Positions 8,000 to 15,711 of a DNA stretch of 28,003 bases are shown one piece after another. Position 1 is the first letter of the stretch. The number at the start of each line of letters is the position of its first letter. Source of the stretch: CBDUZS01 sp965371785 (GTDB lineage Bacteria > Fermentibacterota > Fermentibacteria > Fermentibacterales > JCC-6); contig CBDUZS010000033.1 in assembly GCA_965371785.1 (NCBI GenBank), positions 1 to 28,003 on the forward strand, written 5' to 3'. The notes under the pieces are model-generated. The model did not search any database. It worked only from the letters and a program-made list of their open reading frames with translations, and had not been told where the DNA came from. The position numbers were made by a program, and so were the translations under genes.

Positions 8000-9502
8000 T
8001 CACATTCCGAAGAAGCCCCTGATCCTGCTCAGAAGGTCTTCGCGTTTGACCTGCTTGCGTGTTGCCTTCTTCCTCTCCCTTGATTCGCTGAGCCGGGCGG
8101 AGAGCTCTTCCATTCGCGTATGCAGGATCTCGGAGAGAGGCTCCAGTATTCCGCTGTCCGATTCCAGCAGATCGGCAAGCCCCGATTTCTCGACGACAAC
8201 GACCTCCGTTTCCGTCTCCGCTATCACGGACGCCGATCTTGCCTCACCGGTGAGCAGGCTCATCTCACCGAAGTAAGCCCCGGTTTTGAGCTTCGCCACC
8301 GTGGCGATGACGCCGTCTGCGGACTCGACCTCGACGAGCACGTTGCCGGCACAGATTACGTAAAGCGAATCACCGCTGGTTCCCTGCCTGACGAGAGTCT
8401 CTCCCTGGGCAAAACGGAGCTTCGAGGATCGATCGGCAAGAACGGCAATCTGGTCGTTGCCGAGTGGAGAAAAGAGATCGATTGCACGGAGCTCACGAAT
8501 GACTTCGTTCCTGAGATCCTCTCTCAGGCGAGCCTCATGGTCCTCGGGAACGGTATGCAGAATGACATCCCTCACGGGGAAGGGAATCCTCAGACCGGCC
8601 CGCTGGAGACTGTACCAGATCCTGCACTTCACGGCATCATCGATGAAGGGCTTTCGATCGTAGTCGGTTATCCAGTATCGCACATCGTAATTGATGGAGT
8701 AGTCATCGAATTCGGTTACCAGAACGTCCGGACAGGGATCCTTCTGAACACCCTGTGTTTCCATGACCGCCCTGGCGACAACGCTCTTCACGATTCCTGG
8801 AGGATGCGTGTAGGCAACGCCCACCTCGGCATGACCCATGTGAAGGTGATCGGGTCTGCAGTAATTGGTTACACATTCCTTGGAGATCGTGGAGTTGGGA
8901 ATGACTATGTAGTCGTTGTTCCTCGTTCTGATGGTCAGCGTTCTCCAGTTCATCTGGCTCACCCTGCCCTCGTACCCGCTGACATGTATCCAGTCACCAA
9001 GCCCGTACGGTCTTTCCATCTGGAGAGAAAGTCCCGCGAACAGGTTCGAGAGGACATCCTGAAGCGATAGACCGATGACTGCCGAGAGAACGGTTGAGGT
9101 TACCAGAAAGCCGGTCAGTCTGACTCCGAACACACCGTTCAGGACCCCGACCGCGATAACCGCCAGGATTACGAAGTTTATCATGTCGATCACCAGCCGC
9201 GGAATGACGATGTCGCTCTGCTTCCTGAGCAGATAGTCCCAGAGCAGCAGGTTCAGGAACTGGAGGACGGTATTGGACGTGAGAAGAATCGCTGCCGCAA
9301 GGACGATTCGGGTGAAGGTGGAATCGCTCGGGACACCGAACATCTTGAGCACGAGGTAGAGTGCACCGGCAAGACCGGCAAGGAGAACCCAGAGCTTCAG
9401 CCGGCTACGTGGGGCATGTCTTCTGATCAGCCAGAGGATCAGGCCTACACTGATTCCAAGGAGTACCGCTTCAACGCCGTGAACGATCATCTCTGTCGTC
9501 AA
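8000..9502 (-). CDS. MscS-family mechanosensitive channel with C-terminal cyclic-nucleotide-binding domain
   Basis: A 500-residue inner-membrane protein. Four hydrophobic helices occupy about residues 6-25, 36-56, 64-90 and 103-125. The pore helix and MscS beta domain follow (GLSLQDVLSNLFAGLSLQMERPYGLGD around 145-170, then YEGRVSQMNWRTLTIRTRNN). The cytoplasmic domain extends to about 315. Residues 341-450 are a cNMP-binding domain with the phosphate-binding cassette FGEMSLLTGEARSASV (411-426, R422). The C-terminal tail is basic. Such fusions are known as nucleotide-modulated MscS-like channels; the ligand (cAMP, cGMP or other) cannot be read from sequence. The start is TTG at 9502, with GGGAG seven nt upstream. 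It is followed by the bidirectional terminator. Confidence 0.92.
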   Translation of the reverse strand: MTTEMIVHGVEAVLLGISVGLILWLIRRHAPRSRLKLWVLLAGLAGALYLVLKMFGVPSDSTFTRIVLAAAILLTSNTVLQFLNLLLWDYLLRKQSDIVIPRLVIDMINFVILAVIAVGVLNGVFGVRLTGFLVTSTVLSAVIGLSLQDVLSNLFAGLSLQMERPYGLGDWIHVSGYEGRVSQMNWRTLTIRTRNNDYIVIPNSTISKECVTNYCRPDHLHMGHAEVGVAYTHPPGIVKSVVARAVMETQGVQKDPCPDVLVTEFDDYSINYDVRYWITDYDRKPFIDDAVKCRIWYSLQRAGLRIPFPVRDVILHTVPEDHEARLREDLRNEVIRELRAIDLFSPLGNDQIAVLADRSSKLRFAQGETLVRQGTSGDSLYVICAGNVLVEVESADGVIATVAKLKTGAYFGEMSLLTGEARSASVIAETETEVVVVEKSGLADLLESDSGILEPLSEILHTRMEELSARLSESRERKKATRKQVKREDLLSRIRGFFGM

Positions 9503-9556
9503 CTAATGTCTCCCTTCCGAATCCCGTTCGGAGTGGCAATACGTGGAACCTGTTCC

Positions 9557-10156
9557 CTATTCTGAACAGATCATCAACTGAATTACCTCGTTTGCCATCA
9601 TGTTCGCGACAATGGCCACCCTAGAGGAAAGGGTGCCTAATTCCAGTTCGCTGGCCTGGTCTCCAACGATTGTGAGGTTGTTCCTTCTGTCAACCTTCAG
9701 AAGACCGGTACGTCCGGAGCCGGCAAGACCTGAGCAGGCGACAACGGGAACTTCCCCCATTCCCGAGAGCCATGCTTCGAGAAGCATTACCTTCTCCCTC
9801 TCCGAATCGAGGGCTTCTACGAGAACATCGCAACCCTCGAACAGACTGCAGGCGTTACATGGTTCGATTCGGATCTCATGGGTTTCGATCCTGAGGTCCG
9901 GATTTATTCTGAGCAGATTCTCTGCAAGAGCTTGCACCTTCACCTCTCCGACCTGATCCAGGTAGTACTGCTGCCGGTTGAGATTCCGAAGCTCTACGGT
10001 GTCCATGTCGACAACGACCAGGCGCCGTATCCCTGCTCTTGTAAGCGCGATGCATACGTTAGATCCTATCCCCCCGGCCCCGGCTACTCCGACGGTGGCA
10101 CTGCCGAGGGCGCTGCAGACACCGGTTGGATTGTCGCTGAACATCTCATTACACAT
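9557..10156 (-). CDS. ThiF-family (E1-like) adenylyltransferase for a ThiS/MoaD-type carrier
   Basis: A 199-residue Rossmann-fold E1-like enzyme. The nucleotide motif GVAGAGGIGSN (about 23-33) is followed by VVDMDTVELRNLNRQQYYLDQVG, including the arginine and glutamine typical of ThiF/MoeB. It is shorter than MoeB and lacks the CxxC zinc pairs, resembling the compact ThiF 'family 2'. This class adenylates the C-terminal GlyGly of small sulfur carriers. The nearest carrier is the ThiS/MoaD-like gene at 15491 in the divergent AOR operon, so it may charge sulfur for the pterin dithiolene; a thiamine role is the alternative. The ATG at 10156 has no clear ribosome site and a TAG lies just upstream in frame; the ATG at 10144 is another possible start. 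Confidence 0.85.
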   Translation of the reverse strand: MCNEMFSDNPTGVCSALGSATVGVAGAGGIGSNVCIALTRAGIRRLVVVDMDTVELRNLNRQQYYLDQVGEVKVQALAENLLRINPDLRIETHEIRIEPCNACSLFEGCDVLVEALDSEREKVMLLEAWLSGMGEVPVVACSGLAGSGRTGLLKVDRRNNLTIVGDQASELELGTLSSRVAIVANMMANEVIQLMICSE

Positions 10157-10358
10157 GAGGTTATTCTACCGCACGCGAATCGGTGAGACCAGACCATTCC
10201 GGTTGTGATACAGCGATAAATCGCGGCGAGAACAGACCTCTGGCATTCGTGCAGCTACATGTCTGCAAGTCTTGCATTACACATCTCCAGCAAGTAGTTT
10301 TCTTCTTGCTCATTCTTACGGGATCACAAGCATATATACTTATAACCAGGAGATTCAG
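10157..10358. promoter_or_regulatory. divergent intergenic region upstream of the split-AOR operon
   Basis: About 200 bp between thiF and the AOR operon, so it should hold promoters in both directions. The plus-strand end is AT-rich (CATATATACTTATAACC at 10331-10347), giving candidate -10 boxes TATACT (10335-10340) or TTATAA, but no convincing -35. A short perfect inverted repeat GCGAT-AA-ATCGC lies at 10213-10224. I see no match to the ModE-like repeat found at 23866. Confidence 0.35.
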
Positions 10359-11171
10359 ATGGAACGAACGGAACACTCCTCAAAGGAGATTCTGGACGCG
10401 CAGAAGGTTCTTGCCAGATTCGAGTACTCACCCAGACCGGCCGTTCACGGCTATACCGGTGAGATCCTCAGAGTCGATATCTCAGAGCCTTCGTTCGGAA
10501 TCATCCCCGTTACCGAGCAGATGAAAGAGACTTTCACAGGCGGGAAGGGATTCGACCTCTGGCTGATGTGGAACGAGGTCTCACCGGACACTAAATGGGA
10601 CAGCCCCGAGAACCCGATCTGCATCTCATCGGGGCCGCTTGGCGGAACCGCTTCCTTTCCCGGAGCCGGCAAATCGATTGTCACCACAATCTCGCCCACG
10701 ACCGGTTCGGTGATCGATTCAAACGTTGGAGGTCATTTCGGACCCCTCCTCAAGTTTTCAGGCTTCGACGGGATGGTGATAGTCGGCAAGCGCCCACAGA
10801 ACATCGTAATCCTGATCGACGGGATGAACGGAGAGATATCCGTCATCGAAAGCCCTCTTCTCTCCGTCGACACGCACCTTGCCTCCGATGAGCTTGCCGA
10901 GATCTACTCCGATTCGGCTGATGCCAAGCGGAGCATTTCAACGGTATCTGCCGGCAGCGGCGCGCGGAACAGCTGGATAGGCTGCCTCAACTTCTCCTGG
11001 TGGGACTGGAGACGAGGTGTCATGAGAGTGAAGCAGGCGGGTCGGGGAGGTTCCGGATCCGTCTTTGCGGAAAAGGGCCTGAAGGCTCTGGTAGTCAGAG
11101 CACCATTCACAAGACCGGTCTGGACCATCTCCCGGCAGGAGGAACCCACGGAGGGAGGTGGCCATGTCTGA
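10359..11171 (+). CDS. aldehyde:ferredoxin oxidoreductase N-terminal (pterin-binding) domain as a separate subunit
   Basis: A 270-residue protein matching only domain 1 of the AOR family, which binds the two pyranopterins of the tungsten cofactor. After about 28 unmatched residues come the family landmarks: GYTGEILRVDIS (31-42), TGGKGFDLWL (60-69), SSGPLGGTASFPGAGKS (90-106), SNVGGHFGPLLKFSGFDGMVIVGK (121-144) and AGRGGSGSVFAEKGLKALVV (227-246). A normal AOR continues for about 400 more residues; here the protein ends 24 residues after the last landmark. The rest is encoded more than 2 kb downstream, fused to an iron-sulfur module at 13497. The N-terminal tail has no hydrophobic segment, so it is cytoplasmic. 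The start ATG has AGGAG 7-8 nt upstream. The ORF overlaps the NuoE-like gene by 8 nt, which argues for a designed operon rather than decay. Confidence 0.9.
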   Translation: MERTEHSSKEILDAQKVLARFEYSPRPAVHGYTGEILRVDISEPSFGIIPVTEQMKETFTGGKGFDLWLMWNEVSPDTKWDSPENPICISSGPLGGTASFPGAGKSIVTTISPTTGSVIDSNVGGHFGPLLKFSGFDGMVIVGKRPQNIVILIDGMNGEISVIESPLLSVDTHLASDELAEIYSDSADAKRSISTVSAGSGARNSWIGCLNFSWWDWRRGVMRVKQAGRGGSGSVFAEKGLKALVVRAPFTRPVWTISRQEEPTEGGGHV

Positions 11172-11619
11172 TCGAGAGAAAGTCGACGCAATCATCGACA
11201 AATGGGGTGGCGATCCCGATTTCGTGATCGAGATGTTCCAGGATGTTCAGGACGAGTTCCGGTGCATCCCCCAGCATGCTCTCGAACGTGTGTCCGACAG
11301 AACCGGTAAGCCCAGAGGTGTTCTCTATCACATTGCCACGTTCTACAAGGCTTTCAGCCTTACTCCCAGGGGAGAAAAGGAAATCTCGGTCTGCATGGGT
11401 ACCGCCTGTTTCGTCAAGGGCGCGCCGGAAGTTCTCAGCGCATTCGAACGTGAACTGGGAATTCTCACGGGAGGGACCACGCCGGACGGCCGGTTTTCCC
11501 TGTCGGGTGTCCGCTGCGTGGGAGCCTGCGGGCTGGCTCCAGTGGTTGTAATCGGCGACGATGTGCACGGAGAGGTTTCCCCCTCCCTCGTACCCGATAT
11601 TCTGAAGACGTACAGGTAG
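11164..11619 (+). CDS. NuoE-like [2Fe-2S] thioredoxin-fold subunit
   Basis: A 151-residue homologue of the 24-kDa subunit of complex I and the HydC/HndA subunits of bifurcating hydrogenases. The N-terminal helical part (IIDKWGGDPDFVIEMFQDVQDEFRCIP) precedes the thioredoxin-like fold. The cluster ligands are C77 and C82 (VCMGTACFVKG) and C118 and C122 (GVRCVGACGLAP). It passes electrons to or from the flavin subunit encoded next. The ATG at 11164 is five nt after GGAGG; a GTG at 11158 is in frame but overlaps that site. It sits between the AOR N-domain gene (8-nt overlap) and the NuoF-like gene (9-nt gap). Confidence 0.93.
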   Translation: MSDREKVDAIIDKWGGDPDFVIEMFQDVQDEFRCIPQHALERVSDRTGKPRGVLYHIATFYKAFSLTPRGEKEISVCMGTACFVKGAPEVLSAFERELGILTGGTTPDGRFSLSGVRCVGACGLAPVVVIGDDVHGEVSPSLVPDILKTYR

Positions 11620-11628
11620 GAGGCTGCG

Positions 11629-13497
11629 ATGACCATAGAACAACTCGCGGAACTGCAGCGGAAGGCCTGCACGAATTATGACGGCTTTGACTCGGCGCTC
11701 ATGGTCTGTGCCGGAACAGGCTGTGTCGCGAACAACGCCGTAAGTCTGATCGATCACCTCAGGAGCGAACTCGACCGACGGAGCCTGTCAGATAGATTCC
11801 TGGTAGTTCCCACCGGCTGCAACGGCTTCTGTGCAAAGGGACCCATCATGGTTGTCCAGCCGGAGGGTACTTTCTATCAGAAGCTCCTCCCGGAGGATCT
11901 CCCGGAAATAATCGAGAAGCATCTGATTGGCGGAACTCCGGTCGAGCGACTTCTTCATGAGGTGAATGGAGTACCGACTCCCCTGATGGAGGACATCCCG
12001 TTCTTCTCCAGCCAGAAGCTGCTCGCTCTACGTCACAAGGGTCTGATAAATCCCGAAGAGATAGATGACTACATCAGAGTAGGGGGATACCAGACGCTTC
12101 ACAGAGTTCTCACTACGATGAAACCCCCGGAAGTCATATCGGCGGTAACAAGATCCGGTCTGAGGGGACGCGGCGGAGGTGGATTCCCCGCGGGAGTGAA
12201 ATGGAATGCCTGTGCAGACAGGGTCAGGGAGACCGGGAACACACCGTACGTTGTCTGCAACGCAGACGAGGGAGACCCGGGCGCGTTCATGGATCGTTCG
12301 ATAATCGAAGCGGATCCGCATTGCGTTCTGGAAGGAATGATGATAGGAGCCTATGCCATAGGTGCGTCCGAGGGCTTCGTATACATCCGGAAGGAATACC
12401 CTATAGCAATGCAGAGGCTCACCATGGCAATAGCTCAGGCCAGGGAAAGAGGTCTGCTGGGAAAGGACATCCTCGGAGCCGGGTTCGAGTTCGATGTCAC
12501 GATACATAGAGGAGCCGGAGCTTTCGTCTGCGGAGAGGAAACTGCCCTTATGGCCTCGATGGAGGGAAAACCCGGGGAACCCACTCCGAAGTACGTACTC
12601 ACCGTCGAGAAGGGCTACCGCGGCATGCCTACGGTCAACAACAACGTCGAGACATGGGTCAACGTACCGCTGATCATGGAGAAAGGACCCGAATGGTTTG
12701 CCACAATCGGCACCGGTGACGTAAGCAAAGATCCCTGGAACGGATCGTCGGGAACGAAGATTTTCTCCCTCGTTGGCGACGTCAGCAACATCGGCCTGGT
12801 CGAAGTTCCAATGGGCATCTCTTTGAGGGAAATCATCTACGACATCGGGGGAGGTATACCCGGCGGAAAAGCCTTCAAGGGTGTTCAGACCGGCGGACCT
12901 TCCGGCGGCGTCCTCCCTGCGGCCGAGCTGGATCTGAAAGTGGATTTCGACACGCTCACAGCGGCTGGCTCGATGATGGGCTCCGGCGGCATGGTGGTGA
13001 TGGATGAAGACACGTGCATGGTTCAGATCGCAAGGTACTTCATCGATTTCCTCGTGGATGAATCATGCGGCAAATGTACGCCCTGCCGTGAGGGACTGAT
13101 CGCCCTCGGCCAGATACTGAAACGGATCACAGAGGGCTCGGGAAAGGAATCCGACGTAGGTCTCCTCGAGAGCTACTGCGCCGCCATGGAGCAGAGCTGC
13201 CTGTGCGCCCTGGGAAGAACCGCCCCGAATCCGGTCATGAGTACGATCAGGTTCTTCAGAGACGAATACGAAGCTCACATCAGAGATCAGAAATGTCCTG
13301 CAGGTAAATGCAAAGACCTCATCTCCTACAGCATCATCCCTGAGAACTGCACCGGTTGCACCATCTGTGCCCGGCAGTGCCCCAGTGATGCGATAACCGG
13401 TGAGGTCAAGAAACCCCATGAGATCAACGATGAGAAATGCATCAGGTGCGGAATCTGTCTCGATGTATGCCGATTCAACGCTGTGGAGGTGAACTGA
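11629..13497 (+). CDS. NuoF-like NAD(P)H:FMN subunit with extra ferredoxin domains
   Basis: A 622-residue flavoprotein of the HydB/HndC/NuoF type. Residues 20-75 form an N-terminal [2Fe-2S] thioredoxin-like domain (C27, C32, C64, C68). The FMN/NADH core contains GLRGRGGGGFPAG (177-189) and CNADEGDPGAFMDR (210-223). The [4Fe-4S] site is C480, C483, C486 plus C524 or C526. The tail (570-622) is a 2x[4Fe-4S] ferredoxin (C574, C577, C580, C584; C604, C607, C610, C614). This domain order is that of the flavin subunit of electron-bifurcating hydrogenases, formate dehydrogenases and Bfu-type enzymes. Here it couples the AOR-type subunits to NAD(P)H; whether ferredoxin is co-reduced by bifurcation is inference. 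The stop overlaps the next start (TGATG). Confidence 0.94.
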   Translation: MTIEQLAELQRKACTNYDGFDSALMVCAGTGCVANNAVSLIDHLRSELDRRSLSDRFLVVPTGCNGFCAKGPIMVVQPEGTFYQKLLPEDLPEIIEKHLIGGTPVERLLHEVNGVPTPLMEDIPFFSSQKLLALRHKGLINPEEIDDYIRVGGYQTLHRVLTTMKPPEVISAVTRSGLRGRGGGGFPAGVKWNACADRVRETGNTPYVVCNADEGDPGAFMDRSIIEADPHCVLEGMMIGAYAIGASEGFVYIRKEYPIAMQRLTMAIAQARERGLLGKDILGAGFEFDVTIHRGAGAFVCGEETALMASMEGKPGEPTPKYVLTVEKGYRGMPTVNNNVETWVNVPLIMEKGPEWFATIGTGDVSKDPWNGSSGTKIFSLVGDVSNIGLVEVPMGISLREIIYDIGGGIPGGKAFKGVQTGGPSGGVLPAAELDLKVDFDTLTAAGSMMGSGGMVVMDEDTCMVQIARYFIDFLVDESCGKCTPCREGLIALGQILKRITEGSGKESDVGLLESYCAAMEQSCLCALGRTAPNPVMSTIRFFRDEYEAHIRDQKCPAGKCKDLISYSIIPENCTGCTICARQCPSDAITGEVKKPHEINDEKCIRCGICLDVCRFNAVEVN

Positions 13498-15491
13498 TGT
13501 CCGAAGGGAACCTGATTACCATTGAAGTGGATGGCGTATCCATCGACGTGGAAAGGGACACCAGCGTTCTCGAAGCCGTAAGGAAGCTCGAGATATACGT
13601 TCCCACTCTCTGCAGCAGTGAACTCGTAGAACCTTATGGAGCTTGCCGGCTCTGTCTTGTAGAGGTCGAAACCGATGGCGTTACGGAACTGGTAACATCC
13701 TGCAACTATCCGGTCAGAAAACCAATGAAGGTTACTACCTCGTCGGAACTGATTACGGGAACCAGACGCTCAATCCTCGGGATGATGCTGTCCCGCTGGC
13801 CTGAAGTCCAGTTGATAAAAGACCTCGCCAGAGCAGCGGGAGTCGGTGAAACGGACTACGTCCATCCTGCTCAGGATGATAACCCCCATGCCTGTATCCT
13901 GTGCGGTCTGTGTGCGCGAATCTGCGCGCAGGGGATATGGGAGAACATCATCAATTTCTCCGGCCGGGGAGCCGACCGGAGTGTTATGATGCCCTACGAC
14001 AACGATCAGCCCCACTGCATCGGATGCGGAGCCTGTGCGGAGATCTGCCCGACGGGCGCAATCACCATGTGCAACGACCCCAACCAGCCGTTCGACGAGG
14101 GAATGATCAGGCGTGCTGGAATGAGGGTAACGAGGGAGATGATCCTCCTCGACGACGAGCAGTGCAAGATGAGAAGAGTAGGCACTGCCCACCTGACGGA
14201 GATCATGGATGCCTACGACCTGCTCCCGGTGCAGAATTACAGGTTCGGCTCACATCCCGACACACCTGAAATCGCTTCAGACGTCTTCATCGAGAACTAC
14301 CTCACACAGGGGAAACCGGACGGCTGCTGGCTGGGGTGCTCCATGGCCTGCGCAAAGGCAGCCGAGAATTTCCTGCTCGAATCGGGCCCCTACAAAGGTC
14401 AAAGGGTACTCGTCGATGGCCCGGAGTATGAAACGGTCGCCGGTGGGTCGAACATGGGCATCTTCGATCCCCATTTCGCAATAGAGTACAACTTCTACTG
14501 CGACACTTACGGGATCGACACGATTTCTTTTGCAACCGGGACAGCTTTCATCATGGAATGCTTCGAGGCAGGCATCCTGGATACGGACAAAACGAGCGGC
14601 CTGGACATTCCCTTCGGCGCAAAGGACGCTGCTCTCGAGCTACTGCACCAGATCGGTCTGGGTGAGGGCTTCGGTCTCATTGCCGGCAAGGGCATACGCT
14701 ACATGAAGAAATATTTTGCCGAGCACTTCGACGGAGATCCGTGGTTTCTCCAATCCATCGGTATGGAAGCCAAGGGCATGGAATACTCGGAATACGTGAC
14801 CAAAGAATCCCTTGCCCAGCAGGGAGGGTACGGAATCGCTCTGAAAGGCGCACAGCACGATGAAGCCTGGCTGATCTTCATGGACATGGTCAACAAGCAG
14901 ATTCCTTCCTTCGAGGACAAGGCGGAAGCGTTACACTACTTCCCCATGTGGAGAACCTGGTTCGGCCTCTGCGGCCTCTGCAAACTCCCGTGGAACGATG
15001 TCGAGCCAACCGATAACGCCGAAACGGAAGAACCTGCAAAGGTACCCGCACACGTAAGGAACTACTGTGAGTTCTTCGAGGGTGTTACCGGGCGGCCGCA
15101 GACGATGGAAACCCTTATCGGAATGTCCGAGAAAGTGTACAACTTCCAGCGGGTTTTCACCCTTTTCATGGGATACGGCACAAGAGAGCACGATGCGATT
15201 CCATATCGTTCCGCCGGTCCAGTCACCGTTGTCGAGTACGAATCCCGGCAGGAAAGATATGACACCCAGCTGCGGGAGGATGCAGGCATCGATATCGAAA
15301 ACATGTCCTCCTCCGATAAGGTCTCGGCTCTCAGGAAGTACAGGGAGAATCGTTACGAGAAACTTCTCGATGCAGTCTACAAACGAAGGGGATGGACACA
15401 CAACGGGGTTCCGACCGCAGCGAAACTGACGGAACTCGATCTCGACTGGATTCCAGGCCTACTGGACCTTGTAAGACAGCACGGAGGCTGA
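13497..15491 (+). CDS. NuoG-like iron-sulfur module fused to AOR C-terminal (tungsten enzyme) domains
   Basis: A 664-residue fusion. Residues 1-80 are a [2Fe-2S] ferredoxin fold (C39, C50, C53, C69) as at the NuoG/HydA N terminus. Residues 128-190 carry two [4Fe-4S] sites (C133, C136, C139, C143; C174, C177, C180, C184). The His-ligated cluster usually between these elements is missing. From about 205 to the end it is AOR domains 2-3, with GPEYETV (308-314), CDTYGIDTIS (335-344), EGFG (390-393) and the C-terminal RGWTHNGVP (631-639). The AOR cluster ligands read CWLGCSMAC (C277, C281, C285) plus C492, one residue wider than the usual CxxCxxxC. The second pterin motif, normally DxxGLC, reads TWFGLC. 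Electrons can thus run from the tungsten site through this chain to the NuoF-like subunit. The ATG at 13497 has GGAGG 7 nt upstream. Confidence 0.9.
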   Translation: MSEGNLITIEVDGVSIDVERDTSVLEAVRKLEIYVPTLCSSELVEPYGACRLCLVEVETDGVTELVTSCNYPVRKPMKVTTSSELITGTRRSILGMMLSRWPEVQLIKDLARAAGVGETDYVHPAQDDNPHACILCGLCARICAQGIWENIINFSGRGADRSVMMPYDNDQPHCIGCGACAEICPTGAITMCNDPNQPFDEGMIRRAGMRVTREMILLDDEQCKMRRVGTAHLTEIMDAYDLLPVQNYRFGSHPDTPEIASDVFIENYLTQGKPDGCWLGCSMACAKAAENFLLESGPYKGQRVLVDGPEYETVAGGSNMGIFDPHFAIEYNFYCDTYGIDTISFATGTAFIMECFEAGILDTDKTSGLDIPFGAKDAALELLHQIGLGEGFGLIAGKGIRYMKKYFAEHFDGDPWFLQSIGMEAKGMEYSEYVTKESLAQQGGYGIALKGAQHDEAWLIFMDMVNKQIPSFEDKAEALHYFPMWRTWFGLCGLCKLPWNDVEPTDNAETEEPAKVPAHVRNYCEFFEGVTGRPQTMETLIGMSEKVYNFQRVFTLFMGYGTREHDAIPYRSAGPVTVVEYESRQERYDTQLREDAGIDIENMSSSDKVSALRKYRENRYEKLLDAVYKRRGWTHNGVPTAAKLTELDLDWIPGLLDLVRQHGG

Positions 15492-15703
15492 TGGCAAGGA
15501 AGCACATGATCATCGTAAACGGTGAGGAATTCCCCTGGTACGAAGGGATAACCGTCAGGGATGTAATCCGTGAGAAGAATTACATTTTTCCTCTCCTGGT
15601 GGTAAGGATCAACGGCGGACTGATCCGAAGATCGGAGTACGACTCGGCGACGATTCCCGACAACGCAAGCCTTGATATCATTCACCTGATATCAGGGGGC
15701 TGA
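15491..15703 (+). CDS. ThiS/MoaD-like sulfur carrier protein
   Basis: A 70-residue beta-grasp protein ending in the GlyGly tail (HLISGG) that becomes a thiocarboxylate. The strand pattern MIIVNGEEFPWYEGITVRDVI followed by VVRINGGLI is that of ThiS-like carriers. Its ATG overlaps the stop of the AOR fusion (TGATG), with GGAGG upstream, so it is co-translated with that enzyme. MoaD-like genes accompany many tungsten AOR genes and are thought to serve the dithiolene sulfur of the pterin cofactor. No moaE-like partner is in this window; the ThiF-type enzyme at 9557 could activate it. Confidence 0.9.
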   Translation: MARKHMIIVNGEEFPWYEGITVRDVIREKNYIFPLLVVRINGGLIRRSEYDSATIPDNASLDIIHLISGG

Positions 15704-15710
15704 AAAGCCC
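15697..15710 (+). other. short hairpin spanning the sulfur-carrier stop codon
   Basis: GGGCT (15697-15701) pairs perfectly with AGCCC (15706-15710) around a GAAA tetraloop. The stem contains the carrier's TGA and ends one base before the GTG of the next gene. There is no T run, so it is not a classical terminator; it may limit read-through into, or initiation of, the downstream lipoprotein. Confidence 0.35.
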
Positions 15711-15711
15711 A

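Noticed and set aside
8120..9070. 316-residue plus-strand ORF opposite the MscS channel
   Set aside because: It is an antisense shadow of a clearly homologous gene, with no ribosome site and no recognisable domains.
9550..9569. CTGTTC/GAACAG inverted repeat at the end of the ThiF-family gene
   Set aside because: A 6-bp stem without a T run between two same-strand genes; too weak to call.
11107..11757. 216-residue minus-strand ORF opposite the NuoE-like gene
   Set aside because: Opposite-strand shadow of a NuoE homologue whose cluster cysteines are all in place.
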